Source: an uncultured Coprococcus sp. (GTDB lineage: Bacteria > Bacillota_A > Clostridia > Lachnospirales > Lachnospiraceae). From it: a stretch of DNA of 43,420 nt. The DNA lies in assembly GCA_900767685.1 (NCBI GenBank), contig CAAGAB010000094.1, positions 1-43,420 of the forward strand. Reading direction: 5' to 3'. The first letter of the stretch is position 1; the number at the start of each line of letters is the position of its first letter. Both the position numbers and the translations under genes were made by a program. Shown one piece after another: positions 16,143 to 23,709 of this stretch. The notes beneath the pieces are model-generated. The model was given only the letters and a program-made list of their open reading frames with translations, made no database searches and had not been told where the DNA came from.

Positions 16143-16862
16143 ATGGAATCAATACAGACAAATGCTCTGAACAGCAAATACATCAATTCCCTTCTGCGCC
16201 CAGAGGAAAATCCATTCATGCAGGAGATGCAAAGCTTTGAGGAGATCATGATGATGTATTCATGTGCCATCAGAGAGGTAAAGACAAAATTCGAAGTGCT
16301 GAACGATGATTTCAGTGTAAGATATAAAAGAAATCCTATAGAATTCATACAGTCAAGGATCAAAAAGCCCGTCAGTATAGCAAAAAAGCTTGCAAACAAA
16401 GGCTGTCCGGTGACATGCGCAAGCATACTGAACAATCTGGATGACGTTGCTGGAATAAGAGTCATCTGCCCGTTCATTGATGATATATACATGGTAGCAG
16501 AAAAGCTCATAAGTCAGGACGACATCACACTGATCGAGGCAAAGGACTACATATCGCATCCAAAGCCAAACGGCTACCGCAGTCTACACGTCATAGTCGA
16601 GATTCCTGTGTTCTTCGCGGACCACACAAGGAATATGCGTGTGGAAGTCCAGATCAGGACAATCGCGATGGACTTCTGGGCGAGCCTGGATCACCAGCTC
16701 AGATACAAGAAGGATATACCGAACGTGGACATGATATCCGCGAGACTTAAGAAATGTGCAGACGTAATATCCGCAACAGACCTTGAGATGCAGTCCATCA
16801 AGAACAGCATATACGGTCAGCGGTATATTCCTGAATTAAAAAGGGAATCACCGGATGAGTGA
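16143..16862 (+). CDS. Small alarmone synthetase, RelA/SpoT synthetase domain (RelQ-like)
   Basis: A 239-residue single-domain (p)ppGpp synthetase that transfers pyrophosphate from ATP to GDP or GTP. There is no HD hydrolase, TGS or ACT domain, so it is a small alarmone synthetase. Visible catalytic segments are SRIKKPVSIAKKL, LDDVAGIRVICPF (metal-binding Asp), HPKPNGYRSLHVIV and VEVQIRTIAMDFWASLDHQL. Length is a little above the usual ~210. The start codon follows GGAGGAATT. It is monocistronic and its transcript has an 85-nt leader with an inverted repeat. Such enzymes usually respond at the transcriptional level to cell-wall or other stress; the adjacent ECF locus is divergent and a functional link is only a suggestion. 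Confidence 0.93.
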   Translation: MESIQTNALNSKYINSLLRPEENPFMQEMQSFEEIMMMYSCAIREVKTKFEVLNDDFSVRYKRNPIEFIQSRIKKPVSIAKKLANKGCPVTCASILNNLDDVAGIRVICPFIDDIYMVAEKLISQDDITLIEAKDYISHPKPNGYRSLHVIVEIPVFFADHTRNMRVEVQIRTIAMDFWASLDHQLRYKKDIPNVDMISARLKKCADVISATDLEMQSIKNSIYGQRYIPELKRESPDE

Positions 16863-16943
16863 TTATTGCTGTTTATCCATTGCCAATATTTTTATATTGG
16901 CCACAGGTAGAACGAAAAAGTTGAATTATTTGTAACTTTTTAT

Positions 16944-16972
16944 TTGACATTTGCTCAAATCTGTTGTAGTAT
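16944..16972 (+). promoter_or_regulatory. Promoter of tRNA-Arg
   Basis: TTGACA (16944-16949), a 17-bp spacer and TAGTAT (16967-16972). A second reading uses TATAAC (16970-16975) with a 20-bp spacer. Either starts transcription a few bases ahead of the tRNA leader hairpin. Confidence 0.65.
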
Positions 16973-16994
16973 AACTGATGTTGTTAATCAACAT

Positions 16995-17068
16995 GTGTGC
17001 ATAGCTCAGCTGGATAGAGCACTTGGCTACGGACCAAGGTGTCGGGGGTTCGAATCCTCTTGCGCACG
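16995..17068 (+). tRNA. tRNA-Arg, anticodon ACG
   Basis: Acceptor stem GTGTGCA (16995-17001) with TGCGCAC (17061-17067), including one G-U pair. The D arm is GCTCAGCTGGATAGAGC. The anticodon arm is CTTGG-CTACGGA-CCAAG, giving ACG (read as ICG after deamination, decoding CGN). The T arm holds GGTTCGAATCC. CCA is not encoded. A 6-bp inverted repeat abuts the 5' end. Confidence 0.95.
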
Positions 17069-17072
17069 TGAT

Positions 17073-17107
17073 AAAAGCTGTCTGAATTGTTTCAGGCAGC
17101 TTTTTTA
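17073..17107 (+). terminator. Terminator of tRNA-Arg
   Basis: AAAAGCTGTCTGAA (17073-17086) pairs with TTCAGGCAGCTTTT (17091-17104), one mismatch, followed by more T. Confidence 0.9.
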
Positions 17108-17184
17108 TTTTATGAAAATCACTTTCTGGTTTTTATTTTATCAAAATCACTTTCCGTCAGTTGAATATTTTTTCAGAAATAAAT

Positions 17185-17223
17185 GAGCCAGTGTACAAAT
17201 CTACCTAGATCATACACTGGCTT
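17185..17223 (-). terminator. Hairpin downstream of the 147-residue protein gene
   Basis: AGCCAGTGTA (17187-17196) pairs with TACACTGGCT (17213-17222). The minus-strand tail is only moderately T-rich (CATTTATTTC), so termination may be partial. Confidence 0.5.
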
Positions 17224-17254
17224 TCTGTATACATAAGTTTTACGGCTATATGCC

Positions 17255-17698
17255 TTATTTACATGAGTCGACGTCACCGCTTCCCAGATATTTCTCCACC
17301 TTATCAGGCGTATCCAGTCTCAGACGCACAATAGTCATCATGATCATGTATCTAAGCACTTCCTTTAGTATCTCATTCTCAAACTGCGACTTCATATTTT
17401 CCGGATAGGCATGTACTAGGAAATGCACATTGTAGGCATCGCCCTGTCTTGAGATAAATGCACTCACATAGAGACCGTTCATGACCGCTGTTATGATGTC
17501 GTCATCCGTGATCTGTATATTTATCTTATACATCTTGGATATGAATTTTACAGTCTTGTCTTCCCTTATGAGAAAACGTCTGTCTGTTATCTCCCCTATG
17601 GAAAAGTTCTGTTTATGCAGTGTTATCGCCTGTAGGAATTCTGCCTCCCTGTCGTTCTCAATTATATAATCATATATATCATTCGGTGTGTATGCCAT
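17255..17698 (-). CDS. Uncharacterised 147-residue soluble protein
   Basis: I do not recognise this protein. It is a compact alpha/beta chain with no signal peptide, TM helix or cysteine motif. The N-terminal helix (TPNDIYDYIIENDREAEFL) and the middle strands (IQITDDDIITAVMNGLYVSAFI) alternate hydrophobic and charged residues in the way of a small globular domain. A long hydrophobic helix (EVLRYMIMMTIVRLRL) lies near the C-terminus. The ATG at 17698 has no strong ribosome site. It is the downstream member of a minus-strand group of three unrecognised genes (17255-19685), separated from the next by 83 bp. Confidence 0.7.
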   Translation of the reverse strand: MAYTPNDIYDYIIENDREAEFLQAITLHKQNFSIGEITDRRFLIREDKTVKFISKMYKINIQITDDDIITAVMNGLYVSAFISRQGDAYNVHFLVHAYPENMKSQFENEILKEVLRYMIMMTIVRLRLDTPDKVEKYLGSGDVDSCK

Positions 17699-17781
17699 GT
17701 TGTTCTAGTTGTCCTTTCGTCTATTTGTCTATGATCTATGTGCTAAATTATTTTGTAATTCACACGTCCGATTCCATCACG

Positions 17782-18543
17782 CTACGCCACCATCGTAAGT
17801 CCCATCACGAATACCACAAACGCACCGATCGTAAACACATACCACCCAATAACACGGGCTGTAAGCTCCCAGTCCGACGGCTCAACATCGTACAGATTCC
17901 TCACTCTGGGCCACATAGCCAATCTGAAAAGTTCATCCGGGAACAGCATACTTACGACCGCAATGATGCATATAATGATTCCGAATATATATAATATTAT
18001 ATTTCCTCTGTTTGTTGTCTGCGGACCATTAATAAACTTAACTATTTCATAAATATCCGGCGGATTTGCATAATAATCTCCTAAAACCACATCAAAATCA
18101 TTTGCCATCGTACCATCCGCCTTGTATACCATATAGCCTTCTTTTGAGACAGCACCTCTGAAATAAACTTTATCACCTTCCATGATCTTTACTCCGATAT
18201 AATCATCAGATGATAACATGCCATCCTCGATCTCTGCCGGTATGGCAGAAGGATCCTCTGTCCAACTATACGGTCCATATGTTACATCCCTATAATCTTC
18301 TCCTGTAAATCGGTGATAACACTTAAATTCTATCCTCTGGTCATCATATACTGTGATGCTTGTATTTTCATCTGTGTATGTCACATTTCCCGGACCTTCT
18401 TTTTTTGTCAGGAAGTCTCCCCTAAATTCAATTCCCTTTATGGACATTATAATCGGATAAATTATAGAAAATGCTATGATCATTACCACTATAATGATCA
18501 TCAGAACCTTCTGCGTCTTAGATAAATTCTTTATTCTTTCCAT
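17782..18543 (-). CDS. Uncharacterised membrane protein with an external beta-rich domain
   Basis: A 253-residue protein. One N-terminal TM helix (about residues 12-34) precedes an extracellular domain of roughly 130 residues rich in Tyr, Asp and Thr. Two or three more TM helices follow (GNIILYIFGIIICIIAVVSML, then VIGWYVFTIGAFVVFVMGL). The start at 18543 is an ATG preceded by GGGAG; a TTG six bases upstream is less likely. The TM-domain-TM layout suits a small surface sensor or structural protein. No known domain was recognised. It lies between two other unrecognised genes on the same strand. Confidence 0.7.
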   Translation of the reverse strand: MERIKNLSKTQKVLMIIIVVMIIAFSIIYPIIMSIKGIEFRGDFLTKKEGPGNVTYTDENTSITVYDDQRIEFKCYHRFTGEDYRDVTYGPYSWTEDPSAIPAEIEDGMLSSDDYIGVKIMEGDKVYFRGAVSKEGYMVYKADGTMANDFDVVLGDYYANPPDIYEIVKFINGPQTTNRGNIILYIFGIIICIIAVVSMLFPDELFRLAMWPRVRNLYDVEPSDWELTARVIGWYVFTIGAFVVFVMGLTMVA

Positions 18544-18668
18544 ACACAATTCTCCCTTCAGTCACCAATTTTCTGTTATCTTCATGAGCTGCAAGTTTCA
18601 AGTACATATCGACTGCCTATATTATCCTCCCGTGCTATCCGCAGCCCCTGACTAATGCCCACGCACAC

Positions 18669-19685
18669 CTAGAACAGATCCAGCGTATTGTCAAGATATA
18701 TTTCTTCTCTAACCTTGAGATGATACTCTGGCTTTGTCATATAGTATAGCAGAAATTCCAGCACTATGGCACTCCCAAGACTTCTCCCCTCTATCTTGAA
18801 ATTGGAAAATCCCATCGGCAGGTAAATGTTCCTTATATCATCTATACCTATAAATCCGGGATTCTCCATCGCCTTTGAAAAACGATAGCCGTCTGCTACG
18901 TTCGGCGATGTACAGCGGTGAATTGATCTCTCACCGAGAGCCATACGGCTCACATCCTCATAGCAGGCTTTCCTGTCCTGGCAGGAGAACGAACAACATT
19001 CGTTGCACAGGAATTCCACCTTGTCTTTCTGTTTTTGCGAAAGCGCTCTCAGCCTGTCAAATGCTTTGTTCAGCCGGAAATCCGGCACAACATATCGGAA
19101 TTCATCCCGGTCAAGCTCTGCTGAAAACAGATCAAAGTCCGTGATGACCTTTGTTGTCGATGAAACCAGATATAGTCCCTGATAATGCTCCCTCAGATAG
19201 TCAAGTAGCAGCTCCGAATGAACTATGACGCCATTTTGAACATATGCCTTATCTTCTGACTGGTTAAGTCTTAGCATGACACTTTCGCTTTGGGTGTCAT
19301 ATGCAACTGCCCCGCCATCCTCAAATACTCTGCACAAGTAATTACACCGCTTATCAGCAAGGTGTTCCGGTCTCAGTAGTGAGTTGCTGAAGGTCAGTCT
19401 CGCCGATATTCCATAATCACTCATAAGTTCCAGCACATCTCCGACATCGCTGTCACCATATCCCACTCTGCCGCCGCCCCAGAGACAGTCACCCGGTGCG
19501 CCATACACTGAACCGATATCACACCAGTCATAAAAATATTCCCTGTGCCCACGATATAGCGGCAGGAATACCTTGTACAGCTCATAGAATTCAAAAAGTC
19601 CGGGCAGATGGTAATGTGCCTTGTATTCTGTTTTGTTATTCTCTGTATCTGGCTTTGATCTGCCAGAAAATGGCTCATTCTTCAT
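18669..19685 (-). CDS. Uncharacterised 338-residue protein with a Cys cluster
   Basis: I do not recognise a named family with certainty. There is no signal peptide or TM helix. The middle has repeated strand-helix units (ISARLTFSNSLLRPEHL, NGVIVHSELLLDYLREHY, GLYLVSSTTKVI) like the later half of a TIM barrel. A cysteine cluster follows, CNECCSFSCQDRKAC (C-x2-C-C-x3-C-x5-C), with another Cys in HRCTSPN about 25 residues later. This arrangement recalls peptidase-U32-like barrels, whose cysteines may bind a metal or Fe-S centre. The comparison is from memory and is weak. It is the first gene of the three-gene unrecognised block. Its product probably acts in the cytosol. Confidence 0.7.
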   Translation of the reverse strand: MKNEPFSGRSKPDTENNKTEYKAHYHLPGLFEFYELYKVFLPLYRGHREYFYDWCDIGSVYGAPGDCLWGGGRVGYGDSDVGDVLELMSDYGISARLTFSNSLLRPEHLADKRCNYLCRVFEDGGAVAYDTQSESVMLRLNQSEDKAYVQNGVIVHSELLLDYLREHYQGLYLVSSTTKVITDFDLFSAELDRDEFRYVVPDFRLNKAFDRLRALSQKQKDKVEFLCNECCSFSCQDRKACYEDVSRMALGERSIHRCTSPNVADGYRFSKAMENPGFIGIDDIRNIYLPMGFSNFKIEGRSLGSAIVLEFLLYYMTKPEYHLKVREEIYLDNTLDLF

Positions 19686-19818
19686 AGTGTTCGTTTTTCC
19701 GTTTTTCTTTCAATTCCCACATGTTATCTTCGTTTCCAGTTTCCGCATACTGTCTACAATTATATAAAAGTTCTTCATCTGTTGCAAACCATGTTTAGGA
19801 TATTGTATATTTAAGTGA

Positions 19819-20106
19819 ATCATTGACTGCTCAAAGGCAGCCCTGGCAAATGACATCCCTGTTGTGCTGGGAAATGACGTCGGCTGTCCATGGATCACAC
19901 AGTACGACTTCTGGCGTGAGCTGTACTACTTCCACAAATATGTCGGGGTATCCAACTCATTTGCACTGTACACAGCGACAAAGCGAAGTGCGGAGCTTGC
20001 TGGGATCGGACAACTCACCGGATCCATCGAGAAGGGCAAATATGCAGACATGATAGTGACAGTCGAAAATCCACTGGATGATCTATTTGCATTTAATGCA
20101 AGATAA
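19819..20106 (+). pseudogene. C-terminal fragment of an amidohydrolase
   Basis: The frame is open only from 19819, right after a TGA at 19816-19818, to TAA at 20104. It encodes about 95 residues: a strand ending in LGNDVG (the Asp position of amidohydrolases), a helix region, and the typical C-terminal signature LTGSIEKGKYADMIV followed by ENPLDD. All N-terminal metal ligands are missing. It is clearly the tail of an imidazolonepropionase/prolidase-like amidohydrolase left by a deletion or recombination. An in-frame ATG exists (19864) but no ribosome site supports expression. Confidence 0.8.
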
Positions 20107-20187
20107 AACCTGTAGTTTCTTCCATTGTTAATAACGATGAGCTAAACTAAAAATACGACTAAACTACAACGGAGGTTGTTATTTATT

Positions 20188-20418
20188 ATGGGAAATACAT
20201 TCAGGGAAGTTAAGTGTTTCAAATGCGGACATATTTTTATGTGGCAGAAAAACGGTATCGAATATCAGTCTGAATATCGTTTGGAAAGCACGAGCGAACT
20301 GCTGGGAATTGCAATATGTCCTAAATGCGGAACGGATATGTTGGTAGTTCCACATGTTCTTGAGGGAATCTCTAAAGATTCAAATGGAATTGTGGAATCA
20401 GGGATACGGGGAATATAA
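20188..20418 (+). CDS. Small zinc-ribbon protein
   Basis: A 76-residue protein with two CxxC knuckles, CFKCG near residue 10 and CPKCG near residue 50, which together would bind one zinc. The intervening stretch is polar (GIEYQSEYRLESTSELLG). GGAGG (20171-20175) precedes the ATG at a rather long 12-nt spacing. It sits in a patch of gene debris: an amidohydrolase tail lies upstream and a frameshifted membrane ORF downstream. It may be a recent arrival or itself a remnant. Function is unknown. Confidence 0.65.
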   Translation: MGNTFREVKCFKCGHIFMWQKNGIEYQSEYRLESTSELLGIAICPKCGTDMLVVPHVLEGISKDSNGIVESGIRGI

Positions 20419-20483
20419 GAATTTCTCTAAATTATTATTTTCCCATTGCAGAAAATCAACATATTTCTGTTTTAGGAGACAAA

Positions 20484-20734
20484 ATAGGATATAAGGTAGA
20501 TAAGAACACCAAGAACTGCAAATTGATGAAGAATATTGTTAATATTATTACTTCTGTCATTGCTATTACCATCGCACAATTTATTACGAGATAATTTTTG
20601 ATAAGTCATTTGTATGGGCTTTGATAATGACACTGATCTTTTTGGCGATTTTTGTGCCTGTAGATTTGGTTATTGATAAAAAGATTGAAACTTATTATGA
20701 GAATAAGAGAGAATCATACGTTTTCTCGATATAG
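20484..20734 (+). pseudogene. Frameshifted two-TM small membrane protein
   Basis: AGGAG (20474-20478) is followed at 5-nt spacing by ATA (20484), not ATG. From there one frame reads GYKVDKNTKNCKLMKN, then a TM helix (IVNIITSVIAITIAQFI), and stops at TAA (20592). Another frame picks up immediately with FDKSFVWALIMT, a second TM helix, and a charged tail ending ETYYENKRESYVFSI before TAG at 20732-20734. The parts fit one two-TM protein broken by an indel near a T5 run and a lost ATG. It could also be a sequencing error. The DNA is noticeably AT-rich. Confidence 0.6.
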
Positions 20735-20745
20735 AATAGTACATA

Positions 20746-20790
20746 AAATAACCGGGTATGTTTCTTCCTGAACATGCCCGGTTATTTTTT
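20746..20790. terminator. Bidirectional terminator between the debris region and sstT
   Basis: AAATAACCGGGTATGTT (20747-20763) pairs with AACATGCCCGGTTATTT (20771-20787), one mismatch. Flanking A and T runs serve sstT on the minus strand and the plus-strand ORF. Confidence 0.88.
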
Positions 20791-20803
20791 ATATGGGAAT
20801 ATC

Positions 20804-22054
20804 CTACTCATCTTGATTCACGATGGCGCCTATCTTAAACTCTCTGCCGTCCTTTTGCCACTGTCTGTACTCCGCTGTAGCGGCAAAGAGTACATCTCCC
20901 GATGAGTTGATTGCCGTCTCAAGTGAATCCTGGACCACTCCGATGATCATTCCGACAGCAACAGCCTGCATGGATATATCCTGTGGGATTCCAAACAGCG
21001 AGCACGCCATAGGAATGAGCAACAGCGAACCTCCCGCAACACCTGAGGCACCGCACGCCCCAAGGGTTGCCATAAGACTGAGCATGAGTGCTGTCGGAAC
21101 GTCAACCGACACTCCCATGGTATTTGCAACGGAAAGCGCCATTATAGTTATAGTGATGGCGGCACCATCCATATTGATGGTCGCGCCAAGCGGTATGGAT
21201 ACCGAATACACATCCGGGTCAAGTCCAAGTCTTTTGCAAAGTGACATGTTCACTGGGATATTTGCCGCAGAACTTCTGGTGAAGAACGCCGTCACACCTG
21301 ACTCTCTGAGGCATCTCCACGCAAGTGGATATGCATTTCTCCTTAAGACGATAGTCGCAAGGAGAGGATCTACGATCAATGCAACCGTAAGCATGGCGCC
21401 CACAAGCACAAGCAGCAATCTGCCATATTCCTTGAATATCGACAATCCACTCTCCGATACTGTCGTGAACACAAGTCCCATGATTCCAAATGGTGCGCAC
21501 CCGATGATCCACCTCACGACGGTTGATACCGCATCCGATATGGATACAAGTGCAGATTTTATAGACTTGCTTGTCCGTCGCATGGCAAGTCCAAACAAAA
21601 GTGACCATGCAAGTATGCAGAGATAATTTGCGTTGAGTATCGCATTTACGGGATTATCGGTGATGTTGAGCAAAAGATTCTGGAGGACCTCCATGATTCC
21701 CGATGGGACGACATCCGCCTGATATGATTCAAGGTCCAGTGTCATGGTTACAGGGAAAATAAAACTTGCGCTCACCGCCACTACCGCTGCGCATAGCGTG
21801 CTGAGCATATACATGATCGTCACCATACGGAACTGCTGGCCATTTCCCTTTCCTGCATTTGCAATTGAGCTGATGACAAGGGCAAACACCAGTATCGGCG
21901 CAATTGCCTTGAGCGCCCTGACGAACATGGTTCCGATCAGGCCTATTCCCGTTGCCCCCAGCACCAGAAGTCCCAGCACCGCACCGATCACTATTCCAAC
22001 CAATATCTTCGCGATCAGCGACACCCTATTCCACATCTCTACAATCTTTTTCAT
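20804..22054 (-). CDS. sstT: Sodium:serine/threonine symporter SstT
   Basis: A 416-residue dicarboxylate/amino acid:cation symporter family (DAACS) transporter that imports serine and threonine with Na+. Hallmarks are the N-terminal helices, the HP1-type serine stretch (FTRSSAANIPVNM), the NMDG motif (GATINMDGAAITI), and the HP2 Gly-rich loop (GACGASGVAGGSLLLIPMA). Eight TM helices and two reentrant hairpins can be placed. The length equals the family norm. The start follows TTAGGAG. It is a single-gene unit. Imported serine could supply dehydratase reactions whose by-products RidA removes, but the two genes are far apart. Confidence 0.94.
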   Translation of the reverse strand: MKKIVEMWNRVSLIAKILVGIVIGAVLGLLVLGATGIGLIGTMFVRALKAIAPILVFALVISSIANAGKGNGQQFRMVTIMYMLSTLCAAVVAVSASFIFPVTMTLDLESYQADVVPSGIMEVLQNLLLNITDNPVNAILNANYLCILAWSLLFGLAMRRTSKSIKSALVSISDAVSTVVRWIIGCAPFGIMGLVFTTVSESGLSIFKEYGRLLLVLVGAMLTVALIVDPLLATIVLRRNAYPLAWRCLRESGVTAFFTRSSAANIPVNMSLCKRLGLDPDVYSVSIPLGATINMDGAAITITIMALSVANTMGVSVDVPTALMLSLMATLGACGASGVAGGSLLLIPMACSLFGIPQDISMQAVAVGMIIGVVQDSLETAINSSGDVLFAATAEYRQWQKDGREFKIGAIVNQDE

Positions 22055-22090
22055 GAATCTAACTCCTAACTATATCTATATTTCTGCTTT

Positions 22091-22207
22091 TTAACATACA
22101 TTTTCTTTATCATTCTTCTTTCTCAGAAGAAGTATCCTCACGAGCAAAAGCACTGGGAATATAACTCCCGCAAGGATTCCGCGTTTCTTAATAGTATCAT
22201 ATATCGA
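22091..22207 (-). other. Orphan TM-plus-basic-tail coding fragment
   Basis: A 38-codon open stretch without an ATG, right after a TGA, encodes KKRGILAGVIFPVLLL, more hydrophobic residues, and the basic tail RKKNDKENVC. This is the shape of a C-terminal membrane anchor, with its gene body missing. It occupies the sstT upstream region. It may be a deletion remnant or chance. Confidence 0.3.
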
Positions 22208-22237
22208 TCAGGCTTGTATATAACAGATTTCATAACA

Positions 22238-22276
22238 CAAAAAAGCGGCGAACAGATTCTTGCTTCTGTTCGCCGC
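22238..22276 (-). terminator. Terminator of the MetE-like gene
   Basis: GCGGCGAACAGA (22245-22256) pairs perfectly with TCTGTTCGCCGC (22265-22276). The minus-strand tail is T6. It lies 26 bp after the stop codon. Confidence 0.92.
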
Positions 22277-22302
22277 CACTTCACTTCTATAATATTCTAT
22301 AT

Positions 22303-23418
22303 TTATGACCAGACTTCCTCTGCTATCTCCTTAACGAGCTTGAGCTTTGCCCACTGCTCATCCTCTGTAAGCTTGTTTCCGATCTCACATGATGCAAAAC
22401 CGCACTGAGGGCTCAGACACAGTCTGTCAAGCGGTACATACTTTGCTGCCTCGTGGATCCTTGCAATGACCTTCTCCTTATCCTCAAGAACCGGAGACTT
22501 TGTTGTGATGAGTCCGAGCACGACCTTCTTGTTCTCTGAAACCTTTGCAAGAGGTGCAAATCCGCCTGATCTCTCATCATCATACTCAAGGAACAGCGCA
22601 TCCACATTCTCATTTGCAAATACGTAATCTGCAACTGTGTCATAAGGACCGCTGGTGAAGAATGTTGAGTGATAATTTCCTCTGCAGATATGTGATGTAA
22701 TAACCATATCCTCCGGCTTTCCCTCCAATGCAAGGTTGTTCACTGCAAGCAGCTCTTTCTTGACATCCTCAAGTGATATTCCAAGTGCCTTATATCTCTG
22801 CTTTGCGGCATCCCCCACTATGGCGCCCCATGTACAATCGTCAAGCTGAAGATTTCGGCAGCCTGCATCATAAAACTGCTTAATTACATCCTGATAAGCC
22901 TTTCCAATGTCCTGGATAAGCTCCTCATTTGCAGGATAGAACTTCCTTGTGTTTGCAATATTGTCAGGTACTATCATCTGCTGAAATGTCTGTGCAGGAG
23001 CCGGTATCGTATACTTTGCAACAGTATTCTCATCCTCGAACTGCTTTAAGAACTTGAAATATTCAACAAATGGGTGAGCCTTTGCCTTTATCTTACCTAC
23101 AAGATACGTATCATCAAGGACCGCAAGCTCTGCATCGAATTTCACACCATTTCCAGTGTTCTCATGGGCAACGCCATCAAGTCCCCACATAAAGTCAAGA
23201 TGCCAGAATGTTCTTCTGAACTCGCCATCTGTGATCGCATGGAATCCAAGTTCCTTCTGCTTTGCAACGACCTTGATGATCTCCTCATCAACAACTTTAT
23301 CGAACTCCTCCTTGGAGATCTTTCCGTCCCTATATGCTGCCTTCGCATCCTTGAGTACCTGTGGTCTCAGGAAGCTTCCTACAAAATCGTATCTGAAAGG
23401 TGTCTGTAATTTGCTCAT
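22303..23418 (-). CDS. Cobalamin-independent methionine synthase family protein (MetE C-terminal domain, YxjG-like)
   Basis: A 371-residue single-domain homologue of the MetE catalytic barrel. Zinc and homocysteine residues are visible: His and Cys in SHICRGNYHS, Glu in FLEYDDERSG, and the last Cys in SPQCGFAS. The N-terminal half of full MetE, which carries folate-binding residues, is absent. Family members of this size (YxjG/YxjH) are thought to transfer methyl groups to homocysteine from a donor other than polyglutamylated folate, and are usually regulated by methionine. The start follows GGAGG. A MET-box-like palindrome lies at about -66 of a plausible promoter. It is monocistronic. Confidence 0.9.
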   Translation of the reverse strand: MSKLQTPFRYDFVGSFLRPQVLKDAKAAYRDGKISKEEFDKVVDEEIIKVVAKQKELGFHAITDGEFRRTFWHLDFMWGLDGVAHENTGNGVKFDAELAVLDDTYLVGKIKAKAHPFVEYFKFLKQFEDENTVAKYTIPAPAQTFQQMIVPDNIANTRKFYPANEELIQDIGKAYQDVIKQFYDAGCRNLQLDDCTWGAIVGDAAKQRYKALGISLEDVKKELLAVNNLALEGKPEDMVITSHICRGNYHSTFFTSGPYDTVADYVFANENVDALFLEYDDERSGGFAPLAKVSENKKVVLGLITTKSPVLEDKEKVIARIHEAAKYVPLDRLCLSPQCGFASCEIGNKLTEDEQWAKLKLVKEIAEEVWS

Positions 23419-23465
23419 GTGTCTTTATCCTCCGTAGTGTTTTCTCGTTTTCTTAACTTGAGGAT

Positions 23466-23488
23466 ATTCTAGCAGGATAGGCTGTCCA
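23466..23488 (-). promoter_or_regulatory. Promoter candidate of the MetE-like gene
   Basis: On the minus strand TGCTAGAAT forms an extended -10 (TAGAAT at 23471-23466). The -35 17 bp upstream is poor, as expected for an activator-dependent promoter. The predicted start is near 23459. Confidence 0.45.
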
Positions 23489-23516
23489 TGAAAAATACTA
23501 TTATTTTGAGGCTCGT

Positions 23517-23533
23517 CATAGCTTTAAACTATG
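23517..23533 (-). promoter_or_regulatory. MET-box-like LysR operator
   Basis: CATAGCTTTAAACTATG is a palindrome with CATAG/CTATG arms. It matches the streptococcal MetR/MtaR MET-box, TATAGTTT-S-AAACTATA as I recall it, at all but the outer bases and one inner base. Its centre is about 66 bp upstream of the predicted transcription start, the classical LysR activator position. No LysR gene lies in this window. Confidence 0.55.
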
Positions 23534-23597
23534 GAATATGATAAGAGTACTACACTATCAATGCTTAAAATTCTATAAACCGCCAAATCTATAACAA

Positions 23598-23677
23598 AAA
23601 GCCTGCATAATCCCTATATGAAATCATCCACAATGACAATCGTCAAATATGATTTCATATAGGCTTATACAGGCTTT
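23598..23677 (-). terminator. Long two-tier hairpin terminator of the ABC exporter operon
   Basis: CCTATATGAAATCAT (23613-23627) pairs exactly with ATGATTTCATATAGG (23649-23663), and an outer tier pairs AAAGCCTGCATAA (23598-23610) with TTATACAGGCTTT (23665-23677), one mismatch. The minus-strand tail is T5. It is unusually long for a plain terminator. Confidence 0.75.
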
Positions 23678-23709
23678 CACTTCCTATTATTCAGATGTTT
23701 TATTTTTCC

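Noticed and set aside
19823..20053. Alternative plus-strand ORF of 76 codons over the amidohydrolase tail
   Set aside because: The other frame carries the recognisable amidohydrolase C-terminus; this one is its shadow.
20823..21626. Long plus-strand ORF of 267 codons
   Set aside because: It lies antisense inside sstT, has no ribosome site and its product resembles nothing; it is a shadow of the transporter frame.
23419..23597. SAM (S-box) riboswitch upstream of the MetE-like gene
   Set aside because: The conserved S-box core and terminator pair could not be found in the leader; a LysR-type palindrome is there instead.
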